A stretch of 64,000 bases of DNA, taken from the NCBI GenBank assembly GCA_023525715.1, contig CM042013.1, forward strand, positions 81,010,994 through 81,074,993. The letters run 5' to 3'. A program made the position numbers and the translations under genes. Positions 50,157 to 63,200 of this stretch are shown piece by piece. The first letter of the stretch is position 1, and every line of letters begins with the position of its first letter. Below the pieces are notes generated by a model. The model had not been told where the DNA came from. It was given only the letters and a program-made list of their open reading frames with translations, and made no database searches. This DNA comes from Cichorium intybus (Eukaryota > Streptophyta > Magnoliopsida > Asterales > Asteraceae).

Positions 50157-50981
50157 TGTAGGACCCGTTCCCAAAAAGGAATTGAGAAAATGATCAAGGA
50201 GTTTTTTTCAGGTCTGATTTAGAGCCTCATCAGACCCTAGCAACCTGGTGTATGTTCAAGGCAATTTTCTTAAGGTTTTGAAGGCCGAGGCATATCTTTC
50301 GAGATATGGGTGGACTACCTTAGTCGTGTTTCGAAGTTCTAAATGTTGATTGTAGCAGTTTTTGATCTGATTGTTAGACACGTGAGTATCATCACCTTAC
50401 TATATGATGTTGCATGTTAGGCAACTTGTGTGTTATTTATAGTTATATGATTTGTTCTATAATTATGGTTATCTATTTTTGGGCTCAATACTGATGCGTG
50501 TTCACTCAGCGGTGTTGTATCGCGAGTTGGACTATTGCCTTGCCTCATCGGTGTTGTATCATGGGCAGGGCCAAAACCGGGAACTCATAGCTGTTGTATG
50601 ATGGGTAGAATCGCCCCATGTCCCATAGCTGTTGTATGATGGGCGCTCGTAGGTGTTGTATCACGGGTAGGGTCGGGTCGTTCTTATGGACGAGTTGTTG
50701 AATGTGTGGGCATGTATGGTAATTTGTGGACTCACTAAGCTTTATGCTTACCCGTTGATTTTAAAACATTTCAGGTACTTCTAATGACAAAGGGAAGGGC
50801 AAGGCTAGACGGCAACGCATCGCATTCATGGGGCCTTATTTTGATGTTTTATGTTTTATTTTAAAATACTTTCTACTGTTGGTTTAACAATTATGTTGAA
50901 ATAGTTTTACTTTTAATAAAAGCTATGTTTGAAACTTGGGAATAAATGAAAAAATTTAGTTGAGATTTTTGGGTCGTTACA
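50157..50981 (+). repeat. Solo LTR-A with 5-bp target duplication
   Basis: 825 bp from TGTAGGACCCG to CGTTACA. It is the same family as 36982-38217 but lacks roughly 300 bp (the GTTAGCG hairpin part) and the internal duplication. GTTTT flanks it on both sides (50152-50156 and 50982-50986), so it is a complete insertion reduced to one LTR. It contains the TGTTGTATGATGGG repeats (about 50510-50670). Confidence 0.85.
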
Positions 50982-50986
50982 GTTTT

Positions 50987-51413
50987 TATTATTGAAAATG
51001 CTTTTTCTAAAAATTTTAAATTATTATGAGCTCGAGACTTTACAATGAGGCTGCATGCTGGATTAATGCAAGCTACTTAATCAACTAAGAACCCTCAGTC
51101 CCCCTGGGGTTCAAAATTCCTAAAAAGGAATGGTGAGGTCATGAGATTTCCCTTAACCACTTAAAGGTTTTCGGATGTGTCTCATACATCAAGGTGAAGG
51201 ACAGTGAGCGATACAAGCTAGAGGCAAATCGAAGAAGTGCTTCTTTATTGGGTACGGTTTGGATGACATGGTTACTGATGCTGGGATAGTCAGAGTAGAA
51301 GTGTTATTAGAAGTCAAGACATGACATTCAATGGGAGTGTCATCTATAAAGACAATATTTCAGGAACTAACGACTAAAGCCAGTTGTTTGAAGCAAAGGA
51401 GCAAGTGTATTTT
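50987..51413 (+). pseudogene. Decayed Copia integrase C-terminal fragment
   Basis: Best reading around 51150-51370: LNHLKVFGCVSYIKVKDSERYKL.., then a LLGT..MTW and VKT..HSM..VSSIKTI series, the usual Copia segment between integrase and RT. Several frameshifts are present. Before it, 50987-51050 is AT-rich and may be the tail of LTR-B. It is cut on the right by an LTR at 51414. Confidence 0.7.
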
Positions 51414-52055
51414 TGTAACACCCCGTTTTCCGGAATGTTCGTTTTTGACGAAATAATTGTTTGTAGCGAATAACAACAACAACAACAACAACAAAAACAA
51501 CAACAACAATTCTAACAACGTAAAATAGTCTTTGGATGAAGGGGGCTAGTTGTCATTATAAGAAACTTAAATTGCTAGAAATATGAGAAAATGGAAGAAC
51601 AAAAATTAGAAACCATTCTTGAGGGACTAGAGTTGACAAGTGTTGAAAGTTGCATGATTTTTGCTTGATTTAGGTTGTAACTTGACGGGAGCTTTTGAGA
51701 GATGTCGAGGGCCTTGCGACTTGCAATTTCAGCCCACAAACCACAGTGTTTCAATCTCTATAGTTTGTATCTAGTTCTCTAATCCCTAGTCGGCACATTC
51801 TCGTGTGTGAAACACCCTTCTTTCCCTCTTTTGTGTTTTCTATAGGTTGCCGAGGAAAGGAGTGATTGAGAAGAAGGCAAGCTGCAAGGAATCGAGTTTG
51901 GGGGCTATTGTAGCTCATCGTTGTAGCAAGGTAGTGCTGTGAGGGTTGCTTTTAGAGGTAAGATCCTTTATCCTCCTCTTGTTCTTGGTCGTGAAACACC
52001 ACCACAACTCCACCGTGGGTTGTGTGTGTGTATGGGCTTGGTTGTGCTTGGTGAG
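51414..52055 (+). repeat. Gypsy-type LTR fragment
   Basis: Starts TGTAACACCCCG and shares diverged sequence with LTR-B (TCATTA..AAACTTA, AAAGTTGCATG, GAGGTAAG-type parts). It contains an (AAC)n tract at 51472-51509. It ends near 52055, where minus-strand coding sequence begins. No internal region of its own is seen. Confidence 0.6.
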
Positions 52056-52071
52056 AATTATGACTCCTTTG

Positions 52072-53873
52072 CTAATCTTTAGAGTTGCAAGAACCTAATT
52101 TGGAGTGTGATTGTTCAGCCTTTTCAGCAAAGGCTCCAATTTTCTTGTCAATATTGGCTATAGCAGACTCCAATTTTTGTTCAAAGGAAGATTGGATCTT
52201 ACTCTGTTGATCCATGAGTTTCTTCTCGAGCTGCTGTACAGAATCCTTTATTTCTTTGGATAAGGTGACTTCCAGAGACTCGATCTCTTCGATGATGTCA
52301 CCCAAGGTTGGTTTTGTGGGATCGAAGCTAGTTTGTGCTTGAATCAGAGTATCAAGCTTGGAATTCAGAATTTTGTACTGTTTCATTAGTACAAATGCTT
52401 CATCTGGCAGTTTTTCATCTGAGGTTCCTTCAGCAATCAAAGGAGCCATATGAAAAGCCTCAAAGAAGGTTGCTGAAGTAGGGTTTTGTTGTGAAGGTGA
52501 TAGAGGCAGATCAAACTCTGGTAATGAAAAATCAATACCAGAGAAAGGAACAGCAGTTGTTGGTGGTGGTGGAGGTACATCAGATGATGTAGTTTGAATT
52601 GTGGTGGTTTGTTGATCTGTTGTGGGAGGTGGTGGAAGAGATGTTGTTGTAGGTGGTTGGGTTGTTTTAGGTGGTGATGGTGGAGCAGTGGTATGTGGTG
52701 GAGTGGGTGGCCTAGTTGTTGGTGGAGGTGGAGGAGGTTGGTCATCGAGTTGTTCTTCTTGTTCTTCTTCGTGGACTGTGGATGGAGTCCTTTTTGAATC
52801 CGAAGACTCATCCACAATGGTTAGTTTCCTCGTCCTCTTCGGTTGCTTCCTCTTCGCAGTAGTTTACCCCGAAGTCTTACTCCTTTTCTCAGCCTTCTTC
52901 GGACCGCTCGGTCCACCAGTTATCTTCCTCTTCCTCTTCCTTTTTGGATTTGCCATGACTGGTGCTTCTTGACTTAAGTCACAAGTGGGGTAAGGGATAA
53001 CTAGAGTGTTACGATAGGTGTTTACCTCATTGCACTCCTTGGGCACTTTAGAAAGCATGTCTTGTGGAATTTGACCACAGAAGGGTGCTGGTTCATCATC
53101 CAGCGGTGGGATGGCAATGGGAGTGTATCGTAGTTCTGGAAGTGAGACGTCAAGAACAAATCCAACTTGTTGATAATGGGCATGAACAATAATTGCTCAA
53201 AATCTTGGATTAGACATTTCTGTTCCCTTCAAGCTGTGATTGATATGCGAACAGAAATCAGTCCAAAGAATGGTTGCATAATCTACCTTGATGTCATAGT
53301 AGATTCCGTAGAGCATGGTTTGGAATGAGACACATGTAGAGTCCAATCCAAAAGTTCTTCCCGATAGACATCTGAGGAAGATGCTGAAGTAGTATCTCCA
53401 CAGATCAGGTAGTTGGTTCTTCTTGAATGTGCTAATCTTTTCGAGAGGAGGTGAGTATCCCATCTCATTGAACATTTCAACCAGTTGTTCAGCAGAGGGA
53501 ACAACCATTTCTTTAGAGTTGTAAACGGGGAGATGGAGGGCATCAACGGACTTTTCTTTTGTTAACTGTACCTTCTTGGTCTTTCTATTTGATCGATGGC
53601 CTCATAGAACACCGATTTCACCTGATTGTTGTGATCGAATAGAGTATTCGATGTGTAGTGGGCTCTATGAACGACAGTTGCAGGAATCGTAGGAGTGTAG
53701 GTTAGGGCATAGCCAAGAACGGATCTCTTCAAGCATTCAACCAGGGCATCGATTGGTTGAGGGTAAAGTTGTAGATTGTTGCAAAGAACCAGATTCGCAG
53801 ACTGGCTCTTGAGGTTTGGGATTAAAATGGCTTCAGTGGTTTGAGATGAAGCTTCAGCTGCCATTGTTGACAA
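52072..53873 (-). pseudogene. Accessory (env-like?) ORF of a Copia/Sirevirus-like element, broken
   Basis: Starts at ATG 53873 (MSTMAAEASSQTTE). A frameshift occurs near 53565. The next frame holds the conserved-looking LWRYYFSIFLRCLSGRTFGLDS (about 53400-53335) and VDYATILWTDF. Stops follow at about 53194-53196 and 52861-52863. In the same frame come a basic NLS-like KRKRKRK block, a long Pro/Thr-rich region (about 52745-52620) and a C-terminal heptad-rich segment (about 52330-52100). It lies downstream of Copia pol on the same strand. The Sirevirus SIRE1 env-like ORF has the same position, a proline-rich stretch and a coiled coil (family knowledge). I see no clear signal peptide. Alternatively it is the first ORF of a separate element. 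Function unknown. Confidence 0.55.
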
Positions 53874-55076
53874 AAGGAAGAAGATGAAGGAGTTTAGGGT
53901 TTCTTTGAGAGTAAGTTTGCAGAGAGAGTTTCAAAGTTATGTTTGCGTAAAGAGAGTAACTGAATCGGTGAGAGGTTTATATAGTATTCGTGGTCCCTAG
54001 GTCATTTAATGCACGATTAAAATGGTCCTGTAATAACTGGACACCTCAGCACCTGCGCGTCCCACTATCTCTGCAAAAAGGAGAAACGTACGGCTGTCAG
54101 TTGCAATGATTTAAAATCTGAACCGCCCTTTTTGTGAGATCTTTTTGTTAAGATTTTCTTTTAATTTCTCATTGACAGCTATACACGAACAAACGGTCAT
54201 TTATTTCTAAGGAATGTTTGTCTCTGAGAGTTATCATAAATGTGGAAATCATTTGAACAATAAATTGACTTCGGATCTATGGGGAAAATTATGACCGTTA
54301 TAAGTGCTCTTCGGAGTGAAGGCATAAAGTTATGATTAACTCTGAAGGGTATTATTTTCACTTTGGTGGATAACATGTGTTTGTCAAGTATCTGTTAGGA
54401 CACCGAAGTTCATTGGTTTTCTTTTGAAGTTTTGGTTTTACTTTTGAGTGATGCAATATGACATTTATCCTTAACTTCCCGGAATATTATGAAAAGATGA
54501 TTTAACAAGTTATTGTTCAGAATCATTCGAATCATGTTGGAAGTCCATTTTTCATTTCAAAGGTTGTTTGATTCAATATCAGTCATGAATGTATAAGTCT
54601 AATCACCCCATCACTAACTTGATTCCGTATTTTGAAACATGGTTTGAATTGTGCTTTTGTGTTTCAAATTTTTCATACACAATAATGGTAACATTCTATG
54701 CATTTGAAATTTAAAGAAATTTTCATTCTTGAATTGAACATCAGAAGTGTTTTTATAAATTGGATTGTTTTTGAAGAACCTTTTTGAAAAATCTATTCCC
54801 TTTCATCAATTGAAGTGTTTGGATACTAGGCTCTGATGACAAGCCTTTGAGCTTCGTACACCACTCCAAATTTATCATTTAAGATAGACTACTTGAAATG
54901 TTCATATTCTCTACAAAGTACTCGACTATGTTATAGGAGTTCCTTGTATTGTTATTTAAAACAGAATAATAAGCCTTTGAATGCTGATTTATCTTTCTTT
55001 TGCATTCTCTTATTTGTCATCTTGTTTTTGTTTGTTGTCTTTGATTCTTTTGACAATTTGTTTTCTATTACTATAG
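53874..55076 (-). other. Non-coding spacer of the Copia/Sirevirus-like element
   Basis: AT-rich, with scattered TTCGGA/TCCGAA motifs also common in the neighbouring pol. Near 54829-54845 the minus strand reads CTTGTCATCAGAGCCTAG, similar to a tRNA-Met primer site but with changes; it could mark an old LTR/internal border. No gene. Confidence 0.45.
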
Positions 55077-55625
55077 ACATCCGATGCCAGACTTGTCTTC
55101 GACGCGGGCAGGGTTGCTTTCTAGACAGACGAGTATGCTCTTTCTCTTCTTGCTATACCGGGCTTGGACCATGTCTCTCGAACAATCTCAGTACATATGG
55201 CGCAAGACGATTCCACATATTACCATAAAGGAAAGATAAGAAATATAGAATGTCTATGAGCCCCATGGGATAGCCCCTACACCCACTGCACGAGTGGAAT
55301 ATTACTTAGTCAAGCTCTGCTCCCCTAAAAAATGGAGAGACTTGTTCTTGCTCAGCCTACATACAGGTCTTGGATCAATAGAATCCTCCGGGAAAGAATA
55401 TCGGGATTAGATCCTTTTCATCTAGTGACTAACTAACCCGTTCGCAGCAAGCTTTCAGTCTCCCTTTCTTGTCTATCATGACTTTTTCCCTTAGGGCCCT
55501 ATACTAGACCCTCTATCCGACCCTTATCAAGTAAGGAGAGCTATGTTGTATGACTTCCTGCCGGTCTTTGAAGCTATTAACTAGGCAAGTAGGACTAGTC
55601 TTTATGGCCCTATTCGAGAATTATC
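55077..55625. other. Possible mitochondrial DNA insert (NUMT)
   Basis: About 550 bp with higher GC and a different texture from both flanks: many short CCCTA, GGCAAGTAGGACTAG, GAGAGACTTG and TCAAGTAAGGAGAGC words, reminiscent of plant mitochondrial intergenic DNA. Flanking sequence on both sides is the same AT-rich Copia spacer. No organellar gene could be recognised, so the origin is a judgement from sequence style. Confidence 0.4.
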
Positions 55626-56480
55626 AATTTGTCCTTTTTATCTTTTCTATTTTGGATTTCCTTATCCAAAGATACAAAAACTTCACCATTTAGTTTCTTT
55701 GTTGGTGCTTTTTGGTTTTGTTTTATACAATCATTGAGAGTGAAAATCTTCTTTTAGTTCAATTTTGTATCATTAATGAAAAGAGATTTAAATTTGCTTA
55801 TCAGACAATGTTGGTACTATTTTTGAAGAAAACTTCGGAACACTTGAGTTATCATGTGTAGTTTTGAGGCTACATGATTAATTTGAAGTTGAAGCGAGTC
55901 AAGTTCAGAAGGGAGGTTAGAAATAGACATTTTGTTAAAGATATTGGAATCAAACAAGGCTTCAAATTGTAAAATAGCCTTGACCTCACTTCGAAGTCTG
56001 TTTTCTTACCAATGTTTCAAGTCGATTCCCAAATGCCTTTTAGTGCAATAAGGCATGATTATCAGAATCTAAAATCAAAGTTTTGTCCTTTAGCTGATTG
56101 ATTCATGATAGTAAGGATAATCTTTGCCACTGTGCATCAAACTTTTCTTAAAACATAATGTGTATGTATAAGAGCCTTTATTTTTCTTGTTTTTGATTTT
56201 TCTTATGCTTAAACCTTTTTATGATTATCCTCAAGAAGTGAAGTCAAAGTATGTTTAAATGAATTTTTCCATTTTCATGATTTTATTTGACAGAAAATTT
56301 TGTTCCGCAGAGTTCCGAAGTGATATTTTACTTCGGAGTGCTGCAGTGCAATTCTAGTGATTTTTCTTGTTTTACTCCGATGAGCTCCGAAGCGATGAAA
56401 CTCTTCGGAGGACTGCGGAGTGTTGTGATTTTACAAATTATCAGACTGAAGAAAAGAGTAATAGTGAGCAAATCTGAGAT
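55626..56480 (-). other. Non-coding spacer after Copia pol
   Basis: AT-rich sequence right of the possible mitochondrial insert, up to the RNase H stop codon. TTCGGAG/CTCCGAAG motifs cluster at 56305-56425, including CTCCGAAG and CTTCGGAG in inverted orientation. No ORF with a recognisable product. Confidence 0.45.
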
Positions 56481-59400
56481 TTATTGAAGAGTGGATCCAT
56501 CTATCATTCCAAGTCCACAAACTATTCTTGTGAATGCCTCTTCATTCAGGGCCTTTGTGAAGATATCTGCCAGTTGTTCTGTGGTGTGAACAAAGTGCAC
56601 CTCAATATTCCCCTCCTTAACATGACTTTTGATGAAGTTATAGCGAAGAGCTATATGCTTTGTCTTGGAATGTTGAACTGGATTGTGGCATATACGAATT
56701 GCACTTTGGGAGTCACAGAACAAAGGTATTTTTCTCATGTTGATGGCATAATCTTTCAGTTGGCTTTGGATCCAAATGATTTGTGAGGTACATGCTGCAG
56801 CTGCTACATATTCTGCTTCTGCTGTGGAGATAGAGACACAAGTTTGCTTCTTGGATTGCCAGATAATTAGTTTTCCATCTAAGAATTGACAGCCCCCCGA
56901 AGTGTTCTTGCGATCAATAGAGCATCCACCAAGATCTGAGTCAGAATAAGCTTGTATGTAGAAGTCGGAGTTTGCTGGGTACTATAGGCCATAAGCAGGT
57001 GTGCCATGAAGATATCGAAAGATTGTCTTAACCGCAGCCAGGTGAGGTTCTCTTGGGTCAGCCTGATATCTTGCACAATTGCAGACTGCAAACATGATAT
57101 CAGGGCGACTGGCTGTGAGATAGAGCAGTGATCCATTCATGCTTCGGTATTGCTGTATGTCTGTCTTTGGTTTGTCCAATGAAGGATTTAACCTTGTACC
57201 TGCAGGCAAAGGAACTTTTTCTTTGGAGCAGTTAGTCATTCCGAAGCGTTCAAGCAGACTCTTCGTGTACTTTTGTTGATTATATCCCCTCCTTGGATTG
57301 TTTTATTTGTAAACAAGGAAGAAGTTAATCTTTCCCATCATACTCATTTGAAATTTGCTTTTCATTAATTTTTCAAAATCTTTTGATAAATTGGGGTCAG
57401 TGGATCCGAAGATTATGTCATCCACATAGATTTGGACTAACATCAAATATGATCCAACTTTCTTTCTGAAAAGTGTTGGATCCACTGAACCTTGTTTAAA
57501 GCTTGATTCTTTTAAAAATTTTGTCAAGGTCTCATACCAAGCTCTTGGAGCTTGTTTTAAACCATAGACAGCCTTGTCTAGCACATAGCAATGGTTTGGA
57601 TGTTCTTTACTTTCAAAGCCAGGTGGTTGTTCAACAAAAACGGTTTCTTCGAGATCACTATTCAGAAAGGCACATTTGACATCCATTTGATAGACATCAA
57701 AGTTTTTATGTGCAGCATAAGCTAAAAATATCCGAACTGATTCGAGTCTGGCAACAGGAGCAAATGTTTCTTCGTAATCAATCCCCTCCTGTTGACAATA
57801 AGCCTTGACAACCAGTCTTGCTTTGTTCCGAACCACATTTTCTTCGGTGTCTAGTTTGTTTCTGTACACCCATTTCAGACCAACAATTGAAGCATTTTCA
57901 GGTTTTGGAATAAGCCTCCAAACTTTGTTTCTTTCAAATTCTTCTAATTCCAATTGCATAGCTTCAATCCAGTCTGAATGATAAAATGCATCTTTAACAT
58001 TCTTAGGTTCTACCTTAGAAATAAAGACATTGAACATGCACAACTCGGAAGTTTTGTTAAGATCTAATTGCCTTTGGTGAAGTTGTGCACGAGTCAATAC
58101 TTTATCTCGAACATTACCGATGACAAGTGATGGTGGATGATTTCTCGTCCATTTGTCCAATGGAGGATAATTTGGATCAAAGTCAGGTGGTCCTTCAGAA
58201 TCAATGTCTTCGATGTCTGAAGGATACCCCGAAGTGGAAGGGAAATCATCCATAATTAAATGATTGTTTGAATTAGTTGTGTTAGTTTGTGGTGTGTGCA
58301 TTTGTGAAGTAGAGTTTAGAGTGTTCTCCCCCTCGACATGTGTTGGTGTTGAGGAAGTGGTAGCTCTATCCGAAGAGATTGGTGTTGCTGAGTTCGGAGT
58401 GGTACTCTCTGGCTCCCCTGGACTGTTGGATACAGGGTCATGATATTAGAGATTTCCTATGGAGGTGAGGTAGGACTGTTGGCTCCCCTTAGACTGTTGT
58501 TTGGCTCCCCCTCAACACTAGCATTTCCTTCACTTCGGTTAGATGGCTCCCCCTCAACAGATGACGGTCTTTGTACACTGCTTGTGGAAGAATCATCAGG
58601 TACATCTGTAAGTTTGGACAATTCGGATACATGGTTGTCAGGTGCACTGGCTTCGGAGTCCACAGCCCTCATAGGTGGATCGAACAAAAGTGCGAAGTAT
58701 GTATCAAATGTAGTGATTGGTATAGCATCCACATCAGGTTTTGGAAAGATGGATGACATAGGAAATGGATGCAGAGACTTCTTGATGTAGTAATTATCAA
58801 ACCATAGGTTGAAGGTTTCTTTGATTTTTCGGGTTCTCTTGTTCATGACTCTGTAAGCTTTTGAGTCTTGAGAGTATCCAAGGAAGATTCCTTCTTCTGA
58901 CTTATCATTGAACTTAGTCAAGTGATCCTTCAAGTTCAAGATAAAACACCTACAACCGAAGATGTGAAGAAATTTGACATTTGGTTTTCTTCGGTTGAGT
59001 ACTTCGTAAGGTGTGATATGAAATCGCTTGTGAACGTAGGATCTGTTTTGAGTAAAGCACGAAGTAGAAATGGCTTCGGCCCAGAAGTACATAAGCAAGT
59101 TTGCAAAATTTGGCATAATTCTAGCTGCTTCACACAAAGAACGATTTCTCCTTTCCACAACACCATTTTGTTTAGGAGTATAAGGTGCAGAGAAGTTATG
59201 ACTAATTCCTTTTGTTTTCAAGAATCCATCCAGAGTCTGATTCTTGAACTCCGAACTGTTGTCACTGTGCACAGTTCGGACTTTCTTGCTGAGCATCAAT
59301 TCCATTTTCTTTATGAAGCTAATGATTTCTTCAGCAGCATCTGATTTGTTTCTTAAAAATAAAACCCAAGTAAACCTTGAATAGTCATCAACTATCACAA

Positions 59401-60277
59401 GAATGTATTTCTTCTTTCCAATTGACTCAACTGCGGATGGTCCACACAAATCCATGTAGAGAAGTGAAAGGGGTTCGGTGATTTTGGGATTGATCACTGT
59501 TGGATGCCTTTGTTTTGTTTGCTTGCCATGTTCAAAAGCAGAACAAAGAGAGTCATTATCAAATTTGAGAGCAGGCATTCCTCGAACCAAATCCATAGCC
59601 ACTAACTTGTTTAAATCTTTGAAGTTTAGATGAGCAAGTCTTCGGTGCCATAGCCAGCTGACATTGGAGTTGGCTTTTGAGAGAAGACACAAAGATTGCC
59701 CACCGGTTACAGGCTTTAGATTCAAGGGAAACATTGATCCCTTCCTTTCAGATTTCAGCAAGACTTCTTTTGTTTCTTCTTTTGTGATTACACTCCCTTG
59801 GTTGTTGAATGTAACAACATTGCCCGTTCCAACCACCAATTGAGATATGCTCACAATATTATGTTTTAACCCTTCAACAAATGCAACTCGACTGATTGTG
59901 AATTGGCCATTTGTTATTTTGTCGTAACCCCGAATTGGACACGTTTCATTATTACCAAAGCGATCATTTCCAGCATCATCCAAAGTCCTGTAGTCCCTGA
60001 GATATTCCTTCTTCCCAGTCATGTGTCTTGAGCAGCCACTATCCATGTACCATTTAGAATCATACCGCTCAATTGACATAACCTGCAATTAATCAAGAAG
60101 GAGTTGGTACCCAATCAATCTTGGGTCCTCAGGGTAAGCGAAGGATTCTTGAACCCATTTTTCTACGGCCTCTTCTGATATTTCATTTGCATTTAAGTTG
60201 ATCAGATTCTCCGAAGCCTCATGTGATGAACAGGATTCCGAGGCGTCTGAAAATGATTCTGAAAAGCTTTTTGTCAA
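56481..60277 (-). pseudogene. Copia (Sirevirus-like) protease-integrase-RT-RNase H
   Basis: Minus strand. Protease WYMDSGCSRHMTG (about 60055-60015). GAG-pre-integrase finger WLWHRRLAHLNFKD ... CSAFEHGKQ, where the second Cys of the usual CxxC is Phe. Integrase D-D-E: LYMDLCGP, HSDNSSEF, VVERRNRSL. The frame is open from 60088 to 58457, then shifts. RT (58301-57303) has LKWVYRNK, RLVVKAYCQQEGIDYEETFAPVARLESVRI (split here into known blocks), VYQMDVKCAFLN, YGLKQAPRAWYE and catalytic YVDDIIFGS (about 57430). RNase H (57239-56481) has stops near 57300 and 56979 and ends in HSKTKHIALRYNFIK and ADIFTKAL. Further stop: TAA 60089-60091. Catalytic residues are kept, but the gene is broken. Confidence 0.87.
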
Positions 60278-60289
60278 ATTTGATGAGTC

Positions 60290-63200
60290 CTAAGTTATTG
60301 ACAAAATGCAAGTCTTCGGAACCCATTTTTGTTTAGATGATTTTGACTTCGAGGTTTTTGATGTTTTCTCTTCACTTGAAAGTTTTGAACTCTTTGAAGA
60401 TTTTGAAGATTTTGTTTTAGCAGTAAAATTTTCATTCAAATCATTTCTTTTCCAGTTTTGTTTTGATTTTTCAATTGTTGACTTCCTTGAGATTGAACTA
60501 CACAACGTAGAGGTGCAAAGGTACTCTTCGTATGCCATTTTGAAGTCGTTTAGTGAAAGATTCTTATCTTTAAACAGATCCAAATTTTTGTCTAGCCACT
60601 ATTGAAATGTATCTATCAAATTGTTTCCTTTTGAAAATGTTTTCTTTGTGGGTTTTTGAAATTTTGGATTGGAAAAGTTAGGTTTTGTCGATGTAAAAGT
60701 TGGTTTATCATTTTGATTTTTGTCTTCGGAAACCTTTGAGTTAAGTGGTTTTGTTCCAGAAGTTGAAGCAATTGCTTCATTTTGTTTCAGACCTCCGAAG
60801 GGAGTTTTCTTTTCACAAGATTTAAAGTTTGTTTTGATTTCGAGTTCGAAGCAATAGGTTTTTGAATTGGTTTAGTAATCACTATTGCTGGTTTTGATTT
60901 TTGAAGAATTTGAGGTCTTTTCAAAATTTGAGGCTTTTGTACCGAAGCTTTGGTAATTGAGACTTTTGGTTTTGAAACAACATTTTCTGAGGTTTGTGAT
61001 AACGGTACACACTCACATGATTCTATTAATTGAAAAACATCCATCTTCGGAGCTGTGGGTTTTTCCATAACTTGAATTTGTTTGTAGTTTCTGTTAGTGT
61101 AGATGTGATTATCATTTTTTAGATTTAAAAGGTATGACATGTTTTTAGGAATCTTTTCTTTTCTTTTTCATAACATAGACGATTGTAGATGTTATGGCCA
61201 TACAAATCTTGTTTTCTTATGTTGACTTTAACATCCATTCTTTCATTCATTTCGTTTTCAACCATTTTAGAAGATGAGAAGAATCCTTCCTCAGTGACTG
61301 TGGAATTATCATCCTCAAGAAGTTTTTCTAAATCGTTTTCAACCAAAGGTGATCCACCTGGTTTCACAAAGATGGCATTTTTGAAATAAGATATCTTTGG
61401 ATAGATACAAGCCACATGAACTAGCCTTTTTGAATTGTCCTTAAGATATTGATCATAAGAGACACATACATCTGAGATTTGTAATTTTGATTTCACAATT
61501 TCTTTATTTTCAAAAGTTTTAGGTTCACAACCCACTTTTGTTTTTCCTTTGTCCACCGAAGACAGTTGTAAGATGTCTTCGGAGGGTGATTCGGATACAG
61601 AGGATGATTTTAATAATGTCAAGGAGGAACAATCAATTTCCTCCATGTCCGAATCGCTTTCAGAATCCTTTACAGACATGTTATTAACAAATTCTTTTTC
61701 CTTGGTTTCAATTTGAGGTACAGCCTTTTTCAAGATTGGGATCTCTTGTGGTAAGATTTTCAACAAATTATCAGCAGTAAGATGTTTTTCTACAGATATT
61801 AAACCATGTTTATACGAAGAGTTGGTCACTTCAGACCCAAATACTATAGATTCACACTCATAAGATATACTATCAACTTCCTTAAGCTTAAACTCAATAA
61901 AAGGTAATAGTTGTCTATGTTGAACATTACACACATCAGCTGAATGGTAGATACGTGTAATATGAGCATATAATCGTTTTGCAGTTTCACAAAATATATT
62001 GCGTTGTCTCAAAATTACATCATGATTGTTCAAAAGTTTTTCTCTATTTTCTTCTAACAATGAGATTCTTAGGTTGGACTTTTCTAGGGCTAGCTTCAGA
62101 CTTTCTACTCTCCCCCTCAAGCTGAGAATCTCCTGCTCACTGAGTGTCTCCCTATTTTTCACGTCAATAAGCATTTTATGCATCACAAAACAATCACGAG
62201 TTATTTCATTTATGATAGGATTTGATTGAGAGATAGGAATTTTAAAAGTTGAGAGAAGTTTTGATATCTGCTCAGGAATGGTCAGGCGTGCGTCATTTGC
62301 CACCAAACATATCTCCTCATCATCATCCGAAGTGTCATCAGACCAGGTCTTCGGATTCATAGCATTAACCATCTCATTCATCTCCGAAGTCTTGAAACCA
62401 AGACCAACAGTTGTTTCAACCTACAGCTTCTCTTCATCATCCATCTTCTCAGAAGTGCCTTTTAGAAAGCTCTTACCGACATCATATGCCATGAATGCAC
62501 TATGAGTTCGCTTTCTCACTTCATCATCTTCCGAGTCCGAAGACCAAACTTGATAAGATCCTTGATGATCATCAGCAACCATTAGAGCTAGGTCTTTGGT
62601 CCTTACTCTAACTTCCTCCATTTTCCTTGCATAGTAAGCTTCATCCTTCACTTGAGGTTTTTCTCATTTCGTTTGCGAAGCATACAATCCTTTGCAAAAT
62701 GATTCTTACCATGGCAGTAATTGCAGTCATAGCCTGAATCACCGGAAACCTTTTTCTCTTCGGTTTTCTCTTTGAATGACTCCGAAGCCTGTTTTTCAGA
62801 TGGCTTCGGGGTTGAAGATTTTAAATTTTCATTCTTCAGAGTGAATATTTCTGGTTTGGGTTTGGTGTTGAACTTTGATTTGTTGAAGTTTGATTTGTTG
62901 AAGTTCTTGAGAATATTTCTGGTTTGGATTTTAATAAATGGTTTCTTGAACTTTCGACTGTTAGCAGCATAGAGAGCAACAGTTTCACCATTGTCATCAA
63001 CCATATAGGCAGCTATTTCTTCATCACTAGTTTCTTCTTCTTCTTTTGAAACAAGGGCAAGTGGTCCAGATCCAGCATTTTCACTTCTACGACCCACGAC
63101 ATCTGGTTCATGTGACTTTAGCAGATTGTACAGAGCAGCCAACTTGTACTTCTCAATGTTTTCATAGGATTTAACTATGAGCATGATTGGTCTCCATTCT

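Noticed and set aside
52622..52972. Plus-strand Gly/Val-rich ORF of 116 aa
   Set aside because: It is the opposite-strand reading of the Pro/Thr-rich region of the accessory ORF.
54829..54845. Primer-binding-site-like sequence as proof of a new element
   Set aside because: It differs from the standard site, and no convincing LTR boundary (TG..CA with repeat copy) was found next to it; noted only as a possibility.
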